From Bacillus sp. HSf4 (GTDB lineage Bacteria > Bacillota > Bacilli > Bacillales > Bacillaceae): a stretch of 64,000 bases of DNA. Location of the stretch: NCBI RefSeq assembly GCF_029537375.1, contig NZ_CP120679.1:3329501-3393500 (forward strand), read 5' to 3'. Below are positions 28,253-36,409 of this stretch, piece by piece (within the stretch, counting starts at the first letter, position 1; each line of letters opens with the position of its first letter). The notes under the pieces are model-generated. The model saw nothing but the letters and a program-made list of their open reading frames with translations. It was not told where the DNA came from and did not search any database. Position numbers and translations under genes: made by a program.

Positions 28253-30559
28253 TTACAATTCCATTTCAATGACGACTCTGAATCCTTTCCCTTCTGCCGT
28301 TTGAATATCCAGGTTTCCATTCAATGCACGGACGCGCTCGCGAATCCCTGACAGCCCCATGCTTGCGCTGTTTTGATAAAGCTTGTCCTGATCGACGCCG
28401 ATGCCGTTGTCCTCATAATGCAGCACGACTTTTTCCTTAATGCAGACAAGCATAATCAACACCTCAGTAGCTTTTGAATGCTTGACCGCATTGCTCAAGA
28501 GCTCCTGGACAATCCTGTACAGATTGAGCTGTGTATCGAGATCCAATACCTTTGTAAACTTTTCCGTATTCAGGCGGATTTTTTCAATCGCCGAAGATTC
28601 ACGATGCTGTGCCGCCAGTTTGGAAAGCGCCTTAACAAGGCCTAGATCATACAAGAGCTGCGGCCTCAGCTCCTGGCATGTTTCCCTTGTCGTCTGGATG
28701 ACGGTGGACATTTGCTCATTCATATTGATCAGCCTTTGCCGGATTTGATTCGTACAGACTTTATCTTTTTCAAAATCGGCCAGAAACATCTCGCCCTGAT
28801 GCTTCAATGAAATCATGTCCTGCAGCACTGAATCGTGCAAATCACGTGCCAAATCAGACCTTTGCTTTTCCTCGATCGCAAACATCAGCTTGTTCAGCCA
28901 AGCCGGATTCGGCCCTTCTTGTTTGACATTTTCCAGATGCTCCATCAGCTCGCCGATCTTCAGCACGTTTTCCAAGGACACGCTCGTATAAAAGGCCAGC
29001 GTCTCCAGCCAGGAAATCTCATCACGGGTCAATCTAGGCGTGTTTAAAACCGACAGGCACAGCATCACATACGACGTTCCGCCCCGCTCCCCGATTTTAA
29101 TCAAAAACCCGCGGTCGACTTCGACGATTTTGCCGATTTCGGTGATGACCTTGGCGACTTCTTTTTCATACGGAATCCAAGGGTACTCTTCCGTTTCTCC
29201 TTCGAGTAAGGAAATTGATCCATTGTTTTTGACCCTCAGTACATGCGCCTGACTGACAACCAGTACATCTAAAATGGTTTGCTTCAATTCCAACAGAACC
29301 TGGTTTAAAGATGTGAAGGAGCGAATCGTTTGTGTGAATTTAAAAATGCTGTCTTGATAATTGAACTTCTCCGAGAACCGCTTCAGACGGAAGCGGTAGT
29401 CTAAGATTTCTTTTAAATAGAAGACTCCGAGCATGAGAAGATAAATATAAACAGCTAATCTTAAATCATAATAATCACCTGTTTGATATTTCATTAACTT
29501 AATAGACGATATCAGAATTATTGTCGGAATAATTGCTAATAACCCATAGTATTTTAATCTTCCTACCAAAAACTCTACATCATAAATTTTATTAGAGATA
29601 AATTGATAAACTAAAGAAAATGGTATAATTAATATACATGGAGCAACTACTGCCGCAGAATAAATATAATCACCAATTAATAAAATTGGAATAACAAAAA
29701 ACACTACAAAAGGGAAGACTCCAAAGAAATTTCCCAACATAAGCATTTTCAGAAAATATATTTGTTCATTATGCTTATACTTAATTAAACCATAAATAAT
29801 AACTGCGTAAACTAAAGCAATTCCAATAAAAAACGAAAATAAATTGATATATGTTATAGGCTCTTCAAGAATTCCAAAAAGATCATATAAAATTTCTATT
29901 ACGATGTTTAGGATTGGCAAGATATAAAGCAACAACATTTTATTGCTGAAGAATTTTTCTCCAACTTCTTTGAAATATTGAAGTATAAAGTGATAATAAC
30001 TAGCAGGTATGGATAAGAAAGTTAACAAATTTAGATATCTACTAAATTTATCACCTCTTGATACGCCGCCAATACTAACATATGCTATTGAAATTACGAG
30101 TAAAAATAAAATCAACAAAAAAGATGATGTTTGTTTTTTAGTTTTATTTGATTTTAAGATCAAAAAAACACATAACATACATAATAAATAAAATACAACC
30201 GGAATTAAAACAGTAAATAAGATATCATAGCTTATAATAGTTTCTCTAGTATCAGTAGTAATGATTTCTCCGTTTCTTTCAATCGACAATGAGCGAACGT
30301 CAGACAGAATACTTTTCTTTGGTTCATTTGTAGATGGTTTTTCGTTATTTACTTCAAGAATGATATCTCCAGATTGTAAACCGGTATAATCCGCTAAGGA
30401 ATCTTTCTCAACATATTCAACAACAAGCTGATTTTTAGAATTGTACTCTAAATATGCACCTACAAACATGTTGTTATAGCATAGAAATACAACAAAAACA
30501 GTATAAATAAAACTAATAGCAACTAAGGCGACCGAAATCAATTTCAACGAAAACTTCAT
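28253..30559 (-). CDS. comP: ComX-sensing histidine kinase ComP
   Basis: A 768-residue membrane kinase. Helix 1 near residues 4-24 is followed by an extracytoplasmic PDZ-like stretch (ADYTGLQSGDIILEVN) and about seven more helices. The cytoplasmic core has the HisKA_3 histidine in RDLHDSVLQD near residue 571 and the ATPase box LLSNAVKHSK near 688. ATG 30559 is 22 bases after comX; an in-frame TTG at 30610 inside comX is less likely. The first two-thirds is AT-rich, the kinase part is not. Unlike the reported state in B. licheniformis DSM 13, the gene is intact. Confidence 0.94.
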   Translation of the reverse strand: MKFSLKLISVALVAISFIYTVFVVFLCYNNMFVGAYLEYNSKNQLVVEYVEKDSLADYTGLQSGDIILEVNNEKPSTNEPKKSILSDVRSLSIERNGEIITTDTRETIISYDILFTVLIPVVFYLLCMLCVFLILKSNKTKKQTSSFLLILFLLVISIAYVSIGGVSRGDKFSRYLNLLTFLSIPASYYHFILQYFKEVGEKFFSNKMLLLYILPILNIVIEILYDLFGILEEPITYINLFSFFIGIALVYAVIIYGLIKYKHNEQIYFLKMLMLGNFFGVFPFVVFFVIPILLIGDYIYSAAVVAPCILIIPFSLVYQFISNKIYDVEFLVGRLKYYGLLAIIPTIILISSIKLMKYQTGDYYDLRLAVYIYLLMLGVFYLKEILDYRFRLKRFSEKFNYQDSIFKFTQTIRSFTSLNQVLLELKQTILDVLVVSQAHVLRVKNNGSISLLEGETEEYPWIPYEKEVAKVITEIGKIVEVDRGFLIKIGERGGTSYVMLCLSVLNTPRLTRDEISWLETLAFYTSVSLENVLKIGELMEHLENVKQEGPNPAWLNKLMFAIEEKQRSDLARDLHDSVLQDMISLKHQGEMFLADFEKDKVCTNQIRQRLINMNEQMSTVIQTTRETCQELRPQLLYDLGLVKALSKLAAQHRESSAIEKIRLNTEKFTKVLDLDTQLNLYRIVQELLSNAVKHSKATEVLIMLVCIKEKVVLHYEDNGIGVDQDKLYQNSASMGLSGIRERVRALNGNLDIQTAEGKGFRVVIEMEL

Positions 30560-30581
30560 TTTAAACGTCCTAATTTTAAAT

Positions 30582-30746
30582 TTATCCCCAAACAGGAACT
30601 CTTCTTCCAATAGATTCCCATTCTTTAAAACCTTCTACTATACTTAGTATTTGATCTTGATCTAGTCCAATCAAGCTGGCATTTCCCTTAATAATCTGTT
30701 CTAAAACCTCTGGATGTTGGATTAAATAACTTACAATCTCCTGCAC
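30582..30746 (-). CDS. comX: Competence pheromone precursor ComX
   Basis: A 54-residue peptide read directly from the sequence between comQ and comP. It begins (GTG) with MQEIVSYLIQHPEVLEQII, continues through NASLIGLDQDQI, and ends in ESIGRRVPVWG. The MQ-start, the central SLIGLD-like segment and the tryptophan near the C-terminus (W53) match ComX prepheromones, in which that tryptophan is prenylated by ComQ. A second tryptophan is at 43. The only in-frame start is GTG 30746, 8 bases after the comQ stop; GGGAGG lies 13 bases upstream. The mature part differs from strain 168. Confidence 0.85.
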   Translation of the reverse strand: MQEIVSYLIQHPEVLEQIIKGNASLIGLDQDQILSIVEGFKEWESIGRRVPVWG

Positions 30747-30754
30747 GATTTATT

Positions 30755-31690
30755 TTAATCCTCCCTTTCAAACTTATTTAAAATCAAAGAAACCAGTTTT
30801 TTCTTCTCTTTCTCTCCCAGTTCCAACTTTTCGATTCCTTTTTTAAACTTCTGAATAGCAAGCTGGTTCATGACATACATATATTGGGTGACGCCTGCTT
30901 CTTTCAATTTCTCTTTATAGCATTTTATTTCTATATCGGCAATTTTATCCTTGTATTCAAATATTTTTAACAAATCAATTGAAGCTTGATTAAATTTTCG
31001 TGACAAATATAAGTATGCGAGCGTTCTTTTCTTTTTAGCGATGTCGCTTTTTGAATCATAAAAAAGGGCCTTAAAATCGTTTTCGATTTGAAAGGCGATC
31101 CCGAGCTGATAGGCGTATTCTTCAACTGTTGGATTGAATTCTCCTGTGGCTAGAACCGTCCCCAAAACGCATGGTATAACAATTAGCGAACCAGATTTTC
31201 TCTGGATCATATCAAGACATTCTTCTTCAGTGGCGGGCTTATCACTAAGATCGTCATGCTGTCCTTGCGATGATTGCAATACATATTCCATCAGCTTATG
31301 CACAAACAAAGGATCATTTGAAACAGAACTGATTACTTTGATGCTGAGGGTGTAAAGAGCCGTCGCCGCGTTCAGGGCGATTGAGCGGTTCGCCTTCATC
31401 CAAGGTGCGTCAAAGCTGTCTTCATCCTCCAAATCATCGAAAATATCAAAAGAAAGGATCAGCAGTTCAATTCCGGCTGCGAGCGTTTCTGCCGCTTTGG
31501 TGTCCGTGCCGCCGAAACTAAAGTAATGGTAAAAAACAAGCTCGGCGAAAGGCAACTGGTCCTTTGCATCTACAAAGGAGCGTAAAGTCTGATTTAAGTC
31601 GGGATTGGGAATGTCATCGTCTATAAAATGATTCATTCTTTGCTTGATTTTGTTGCGGTCTAGACAAAAAAGCTTAGAGATGGTGCTCAC
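30755..31690 (-). CDS. comQ: ComX isoprenyl transferase/processing protein ComQ
   Basis: A 311-residue polyprenyl-synthase-fold protein. The first aspartate-rich motif is in SFDIFDDLEDED near residue 82; the second-site region, QIENDFKALFYDSKSDI near residue 205, is degenerate as usual in ComQ. GQHDD lies near residue 147. It prenylates and matures ComX. The start is uncertain: GTG 31690 sits directly on an AAAGGAG sequence with no spacing, while ATG 31636 (293 residues) aligns with the usual ComQ start but lacks a good ribosome site. The gene is AT-rich. Confidence 0.9.
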   Translation of the reverse strand: MSTISKLFCLDRNKIKQRMNHFIDDDIPNPDLNQTLRSFVDAKDQLPFAELVFYHYFSFGGTDTKAAETLAAGIELLILSFDIFDDLEDEDSFDAPWMKANRSIALNAATALYTLSIKVISSVSNDPLFVHKLMEYVLQSSQGQHDDLSDKPATEEECLDMIQRKSGSLIVIPCVLGTVLATGEFNPTVEEYAYQLGIAFQIENDFKALFYDSKSDIAKKKRTLAYLYLSRKFNQASIDLLKIFEYKDKIADIEIKCYKEKLKEAGVTQYMYVMNQLAIQKFKKGIEKLELGEKEKKKLVSLILNKFERED

Positions 31691-31797
31691 TCCTTTCTTA
31701 ATATTTTACTAAATCAAATTCCCGATTGACAGAGCATTTTTTTTATTTAACAATTATATAATAATTTAACCTTTTTTTGGTTTTCGGCACAAAAAAA

Positions 31798-31821
31798 AAG
31801 ACTTGTCTGAAAACAAGTCTT
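31798..31821 (-). terminator. Terminator of degQ
   Basis: Stem AAGACTTGT / ACAAGTCTT with a six-base loop ends at the degQ stop; a run of nine A on the plus strand supplies the U-tail on the minus strand. Confidence 0.88.
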
Positions 31822-31822
31822 C

Positions 31823-31963
31823 TTAAGAGGATTTCAAATATGTGTATTTGTCGTATTGATCAATGCTTTTGTTAATCTTGCGCAAGGAGTCCTTTGTTTC
31901 TCTGATTTCATTTTCCAGCCGCCAAAGCAATTGCTTTAATTCTTCAATTTGTTGCTTTTCCAC
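31823..31963 (-). CDS. degQ: Degradative enzyme regulator DegQ
   Basis: A 46-residue peptide read directly from the sequence: it starts MEKQQIEELKQLLWRLENEI and ends SIDQYDKYTYLKSS. The length and the LEN-I-ET-DSLR-INKSIDQYDKY pattern are those of DegQ, which stimulates phosphotransfer from DegS to DegU and so raises exoenzyme and poly-glutamate production. GTG start, ten bases after AAAGGAG. It has its own terminator and a ComA-box-like site upstream. Confidence 0.93.
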   Translation of the reverse strand: MEKQQIEELKQLLWRLENEIRETKDSLRKINKSIDQYDKYTYLKSS

Positions 31964-32457
31964 CGATTCCACACTCCTTTTGGAAGATCAATCAATTTGT
32001 GTATAGTGAACGAGTCATAGGTATTTGATCTGTTAATACAAGTTTAAAGAGAATTGGTCTCTTTTTCACCGAAAAGTTGCCCTTCTATTCATGCGTTACA
32101 CCGCAAACTTTCAATAGACCATAACACCTATTTTACACGATGTGTCAATGGTACTCAATTCCTAATGAAACATAAAATTTTTAATTGATTTATTCATTTT
32201 CAAATTTTACATTCCGCTAAACCCCTATATATATCATGTCTGGAGGTGAAATCTGTTCGCTTTATGAGTGTAGAACGAAAGTATGACCTTTCCTCCAATA
32301 GAAAAACTTAAGATATTGCGGCACGCAATGACGGGTACAACACCGAAAAAAACGCAAAAGACCCCCGCGCAAATCCAAGCCGAAAAAAACCATTCGTCCG
32401 GCTCACACCGCAAAAACCGCAATTGGACCCGTAAAATGAAAGAAAGAGGTGTTCAAT
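31964..32457. other. AT-rich divergent control region between degQ and yuzC
   Basis: About 490 bases without a convincing gene. It holds the degQ promoter region with a ComA-box-like site (32091-32106), a strong but orphan GGAGGTGA at 32241-32248, a near-palindrome ATTGCG-GCA-CGCAAT at 32315-32329 and two CCGCAA repeats (32408-32413, 32417-32422) upstream of yuzC. Confidence 0.5.
32091..32106 (-). promoter_or_regulatory. ComA box upstream of degQ
   Basis: Read on the minus strand: TTGCGG-TGTA-ACGCAT. It has 6/6 and 4/6 matches to the ComA half-sites of TTGCGG-N4-CCGCAA, about 130 bases upstream of the degQ start. ComA control of degQ is established in B. subtilis. Confidence 0.65.
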
Positions 32458-32787
32458 GTGTATCCTCCATACTGTTTTCCGTATCATTATTACCATTGGC
32501 GTCCGGTCTATCCCGAAGTCGAAACAAGTACATTTCGCCGTTCCGCGAAAGATGCGGGCAATCTCTTGGCCGACGGCCATACGATCTTAAACAGGCTTTC
32601 TTCCTCCAGGGATCTGGCTCATAAAATCATGACCGCCGCCCAAAGCTCCCAAAAGGAAACCGTTATTTCATTGCTCAGGCAAACCGGCGTCCGGAGCGGG
32701 CTTGATGCATCCTTTAATCCGGACGGCATCACGATCATGCTCATCAACCCCAACAGTCGGATATTTTTGATTTTGCGCTGGTCTTAA
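32458..32787 (+). CDS. yuzC: Conserved hypothetical protein YuzC
   Basis: A 109-residue protein with an aromatic, proline-rich N-terminus (MYPPYCFPYHYYHWRPVYP) and a helical middle (DAGNLLADGHTILNRLSSSR). It ends with NPDGITIMLINP and a hydrophobic ILRW tail. The aromatic start and position before yuxH identify YuzC. GTG 32458 lies 7 bases after AGAGGTG; another GTG is three codons upstream. Function unknown; the N-terminus resembles spore-coat-type Tyr/Pro-rich sequences only loosely. Confidence 0.78.
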   Translation: MYPPYCFPYHYYHWRPVYPEVETSTFRRSAKDAGNLLADGHTILNRLSSSRDLAHKIMTAAQSSQKETVISLLRQTGVRSGLDASFNPDGITIMLINPNSRIFLILRWS

Positions 32788-32796
32788 ATCAAAAAA

Positions 32797-32830
32797 AATT
32801 CCGGCCTCTTCTTGGAGAAGAGCCGGAATT
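32797..32830. terminator. Bidirectional terminator of yuzC and yuxH
   Basis: Long stem AATTCCGGCCTCTTCT / AGAAGAGCCGGAATT with one bulge between convergent genes. Confidence 0.9.
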
Positions 32831-32836
32831 TTTTGT

Positions 32837-34054
32837 TTACAAGATCTTATGGCACCAGTCAATGGCTTCAAGGTAGCATCGATATGCGTCCTCTTTTGTG
32901 ATGCCTTCTGATTCAGCTGCATCATTCCATTCATTTCGTTCGATCGACTTCGCAAGCCTTAAGATTTTCAGGTAATCGTTTTCTGTGCCGAGCAAAGCTT
33001 GACCTACTTCCTCTGTCAGCGGCAGTTCATTGACGACTTCTTTCAGCTCTTTATGCAGCAGCGTGTCAATAAATGAGAACATGCCTGTCAGCAAATAGGC
33101 TGACGGCTGGGAGCGGCGTGTTTTTTTCGCCAGCAGTTCACACAGCTTGGCACGGATCAGCGATATTTTAACCACTTCGTTTTTGCTGGAATTTTGCTTC
33201 TTCGTTAAATCTTTAAAAGAGAGGATGAAGATCCATCTTTTAATTTCTTTAAACCCAAGCAGCACGATCGCCTGGCGGATGCTTTTGATTTTTTGCGTCG
33301 GCCTGTTGGCGGGAGAATTCAAAAGCCTCAGCAGCTGATAAGAAAGCGACAAATCCCGCTCAATGATATTCGTGACCTTTTCAATATCAGGCTGATCTTC
33401 ACTCAGCTCGTGAAGCAATTCGTAATAGGCATGAAAATGGTATGTAATATCGTGGCCGTCAATGACAATCGGTTCGCTGAAGAAATAGCCCTGAAACAGA
33501 TGAAATCCATCTTTTGCCGCCTGTTCATACTCTTTTCTCGTCTCCACTTTCTCGGCGAGAAACATCAAGCGGTGAGCCCGGCACGACTGCAAAATGCTCC
33601 GCCTTTCCTGCTGCGTCGTTTTGAAAAAATCGACCTTCAAAATATCGACGGACTCCAAAAGCTGGTGAAGCAAATCGCAAGTGACGAAGCGCTTTAAACA
33701 AACATCATCCAAGGCGATCGTATAGCCGAGTCTTTTCAATTCCCTGCATTTTTGAATCAATTCAACGGTGATCGGCACATCTTCAAGAATTTCGACTACC
33801 AGCCGGTCCGGATCAAAATAAGTCGGCAAACCTGATGCCAAAAGACCCTCTGTAAAATTCACGTAATACTTTTTGCCCTCAGTTAACTTATCGATTCCTA
33901 TATTTAAAAAGCTGTTAATCATTAATTCCGTCGTCGCTTGGTCACCATCTATACCAGAGTAAAAGTTCTCTTCACTTCCTCTGTATAAAAGCTCATATGC
34001 GACAACTTGCTCTTTTCGGTTAAAGATTGGCTGTCTGGCAACAAATACCCTCAT
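32837..34054 (-). CDS. yuxH: EAL-HDOD signalling protein YuxH
   Basis: A 405-residue protein with an N-terminal EAL-like domain (residues 1-200; FVARQPIFNRKEQVVAYELLYRG, VEILEDVPI, IALDDVCLK) and a C-terminal HDOD domain (about 200-390; NSPANRPTQKIKSIRQAIVLLG). The EAL part keeps the ELLYR motif, but the later DDFG motif reads DDVC, so cyclic-di-GMP hydrolysis is doubtful. It matches YuxH. ATG start just after a GGGGGAAG site. Probably monocistronic. Confidence 0.9.
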   Translation of the reverse strand: MRVFVARQPIFNRKEQVVAYELLYRGSEENFYSGIDGDQATTELMINSFLNIGIDKLTEGKKYYVNFTEGLLASGLPTYFDPDRLVVEILEDVPITVELIQKCRELKRLGYTIALDDVCLKRFVTCDLLHQLLESVDILKVDFFKTTQQERRSILQSCRAHRLMFLAEKVETRKEYEQAAKDGFHLFQGYFFSEPIVIDGHDITYHFHAYYELLHELSEDQPDIEKVTNIIERDLSLSYQLLRLLNSPANRPTQKIKSIRQAIVLLGFKEIKRWIFILSFKDLTKKQNSSKNEVVKISLIRAKLCELLAKKTRRSQPSAYLLTGMFSFIDTLLHKELKEVVNELPLTEEVGQALLGTENDYLKILRLAKSIERNEWNDAAESEGITKEDAYRCYLEAIDWCHKIL

Positions 34055-34218
34055 TCATCTTCCCCCTAGCGGACTGAGGCGCCTTTGCTCTTCAGTGATC
34101 AATGAGCGGATTTTGCCGGATGGATAAACCGCTCAAAATGCGTATTGAAAAACAGATAATCCCCGAAGAAATTATCTGTTTCAATCCCGAGTTATGGTAA
34201 AAACTATCGTTTACAGAG

Positions 34219-35688
34219 TCAGCTTTGATCCAGACCTTTTTTCGCTTTCATTTTGGCTTCGTGAATCTGCTGCATTTTGTTATTCCAGCATGCTTCACTT
34301 AAATCGACCGGATATTCCTCAGGCTTGCTGATCCGTTTATACTCTTCCCAAAGCAGATTAAGGTTCTCCTGGACATACAGCTTAATGTCTTGAATGCATG
34401 GATTGTCATAAACAAGCTTGCCTTTTTCAAAGATCGGTTTGTGAAGGTCTTTGGCATCAAAGTTCGTCACAAATTTGCTGATAAACGTGTGAACGGGATG
34501 GAACATTTTAAGCCGTTCCTGCTCATTGACCTTTTCGTAGTCCAAAGCGATATAATCCCCTTCAGAATGGTGGTTCAGCTGATTGATGATTCTGTATACC
34601 TTTTTCAGGCCCGGGGTCGTCACCTTTTCCGGATTTGAAGAGATTTTAATCGTATCGGTCATTTCACCGTTTTCTTCGATGGACACGAGTTTGTAAACCG
34701 CTCCGAGCGCCGGCTGATCATAAGCGGTGATCAGCTTTGTTCCGACGCCCCAGACATCGATTTTCGCCCCTTGCGCTTTCAGATTCATGATCGTGTATTC
34801 ATCAAGATCGCTTGATGCAACAACTTTTGTATCCTTAAATCCGGCTTCATCAAGCATAGCTCTCGCTTTCTTGGAAAGGTAGGCAAGGTCGCCGCTGTCA
34901 AGGCGGATTCCCGAAAATTCAATTTGATCGCCGAATTCCTTTGCTACTTTAATCGCATTGGGAATGCCGGAACGGACCGTATCATATGTATCGACCAAAA
35001 AGACGCATTTTTTATGGGTTTCCGCATATTTTTTAAAAGCTGTGTATTCATCGCGATAAGCTTGGACAAGCGCGTGTGCATGCGTACCCGAGACTGGAAT
35101 GTCAAATCGCTTGCCGGCGCGGACATTGCTTGTCGCATCAAAACCGCCGATAATCGCCGCTCTTGCTCCCCACATCGCGGCGTCCATTTCATGCGCCCGC
35201 CTTGTTCCGAATTCAAGCGCCGTTTCATCTCCGATCACACTTTTGATTCTGGCCGCTTTCGTAGCGATTAATGTTTGGTAATTCACAATGTTGAGCAAAG
35301 CCGTCTCAATCAGCTGCGCTTCAGCCAAAGGCGCTTCGATCCTCATGATCGGTTCATTGCCAAAGACGATTTCACCTTCCTGCATGGAATAAAGCGAACC
35401 GGTGAATCTCATATCTTTTAAAAAGCCGAGAAAGTCATCCTTAAATCCCAGCTGTTCTTTTAAATACGTTAAATCGCTTTCAGTAAACCGGAAATCACGC
35501 AAATATTCGATCGCCTTCTCCAAGCCGGCGAATACGGCAAAGCCGCTGTCAAAAGGGAGTTTTCTGAAAAACAGCTCAAATACCGCTTTCTTTTGGTGAA
35601 TGCCGTCGCGCCAATACGTTTCCGCCATATTAATTTGATATAGGTCTGTGTGTAGTGATAGACTGTCGTCTGTAAACCGGTGTTCCAA
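34219..35688 (-). CDS. pncB: Nicotinate phosphoribosyltransferase
   Basis: A 489-residue type II phosphoribosyltransferase joining nicotinate to PRPP in NAD salvage. Landmarks are the N-terminal LHTDLYQINMAETYW, the EFGTRRAHEMDAAMWGARAA stretch near residue 152 and IRLDSGDLAYLSKKAR near residue 255. TTG 35688 is used, with AAGGAG nine bases upstream. It follows pncA by 17 bases in one operon, so deamidation and phosphoribosylation are coupled. Confidence 0.93.
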   Translation of the reverse strand: MEHRFTDDSLSLHTDLYQINMAETYWRDGIHQKKAVFELFFRKLPFDSGFAVFAGLEKAIEYLRDFRFTESDLTYLKEQLGFKDDFLGFLKDMRFTGSLYSMQEGEIVFGNEPIMRIEAPLAEAQLIETALLNIVNYQTLIATKAARIKSVIGDETALEFGTRRAHEMDAAMWGARAAIIGGFDATSNVRAGKRFDIPVSGTHAHALVQAYRDEYTAFKKYAETHKKCVFLVDTYDTVRSGIPNAIKVAKEFGDQIEFSGIRLDSGDLAYLSKKARAMLDEAGFKDTKVVASSDLDEYTIMNLKAQGAKIDVWGVGTKLITAYDQPALGAVYKLVSIEENGEMTDTIKISSNPEKVTTPGLKKVYRIINQLNHHSEGDYIALDYEKVNEQERLKMFHPVHTFISKFVTNFDAKDLHKPIFEKGKLVYDNPCIQDIKLYVQENLNLLWEEYKRISKPEEYPVDLSEACWNNKMQQIHEAKMKAKKGLDQS

Positions 35689-35705
35689 CCTTCATTTCTC
35701 CTTCC

Positions 35706-36257
35706 TCAATCTGATACTGAGGCTCCCAGGGTGTTTGCAAAATGAGAAAGAGCCCAGTTGTGTCCGTCCGGGTTAAAGCTAGCCACTGCTTTTTGATGAA
35801 TGACAAGGTCAAACCCTTTATTGTAAGCATCTACTGCCGTATGGAGCACACATATATCCGTGCAAACACCAATTAAGTGCAGCTCTTTAATATCCCTTTC
35901 GCGAAGCTTGATCTCAAGATTTGTCCCCGCAAAAGCAGAATACCTTGTTTTTTCCATGTAGTAAACATGGTTGTCGTGTGCGTGTTTTTGATAAAGCGTT
36001 TCAAGATTTCCGTACAAGTCTTTCCCTGTTGTCCCTTTCACATTGTGGGATGGGAACAGGCGGGTTTCCGGATGATACGGATCTTCCGCATCGTGCGCAT
36101 CGACAGCGAACACGACATAGTCCCCGTTTTTAATAAACGCTTCCGTCAGCCGCACGACGGCGTCTTCAATTTTCTGTCCGGGTTCTCCGCACGTCAGTCT
36201 GCCGTCAGAGGCAACAAAATCGTTCGTATAATCTATACAAATAAGAGCTTTTTTCAT
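35706..36257 (-). CDS. pncA: Nicotinamidase
   Basis: A 183-residue isochorismatase-fold amidase turning nicotinamide into nicotinate. The triad is D9 (CIDYTNDFV), K103 (MEKTRYSAF) and C136 (GVCTDICV). Metal ligands are D53, H55 and H71. ATG 36257 follows GGGAGG; the frame upstream is not coding. First gene of pncA-pncB. Confidence 0.94.
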   Translation of the reverse strand: MKKALICIDYTNDFVASDGRLTCGEPGQKIEDAVVRLTEAFIKNGDYVVFAVDAHDAEDPYHPETRLFPSHNVKGTTGKDLYGNLETLYQKHAHDNHVYYMEKTRYSAFAGTNLEIKLRERDIKELHLIGVCTDICVLHTAVDAYNKGFDLVIHQKAVASFNPDGHNWALSHFANTLGASVSD

Positions 36258-36283
36258 TGCCGCCCTCCCTGCCTTTTGGATGA

Positions 36284-36306
36284 TAGATAACATTATACCT
36301 TATCTA
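36284..36306 (-). promoter_or_regulatory. pncA promoter region with inverted repeat
   Basis: A perfect 7-bp inverted repeat (TAGATAA / TTATCTA, nine-base spacer) encloses a TATAAT -10-like box on the minus strand. This layout suits a repressor covering the promoter; the regulator cannot be named from the site alone. Confidence 0.5.
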
Positions 36307-36344
36307 TAAAGACAAGTGAATGGCTTAAAACGAGCGAAAACCCT

Positions 36345-36373
36345 TGATAAGCCGCGCCACAAGCGGCTTATCA
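36345..36373 (-). terminator. Terminator downstream of yueI
   Basis: A perfect 11-bp stem (TGATAAGCCGC / GCGGCTTATCA) stands between yueI and pncA. Its U-rich tail on the minus strand is short (GGGTTTTC). Confidence 0.7.
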
Positions 36374-36409
36374 CGTTTTCAGAAAAAAACAAAAGCTAGC
36401 GCCAGACGC

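Noticed and set aside
30560..30610. Longer ComP start (TTG 30610)
   Set aside because: It would overlap comX out of frame; ATG 30559 begins the membrane helix and gives the usual length.
32283..32624. 113-codon plus-strand frame overlapping yuzC
   Set aside because: It has no ribosome site and runs out of frame through the recognisable yuzC gene; the C-terminal half is a shadow.
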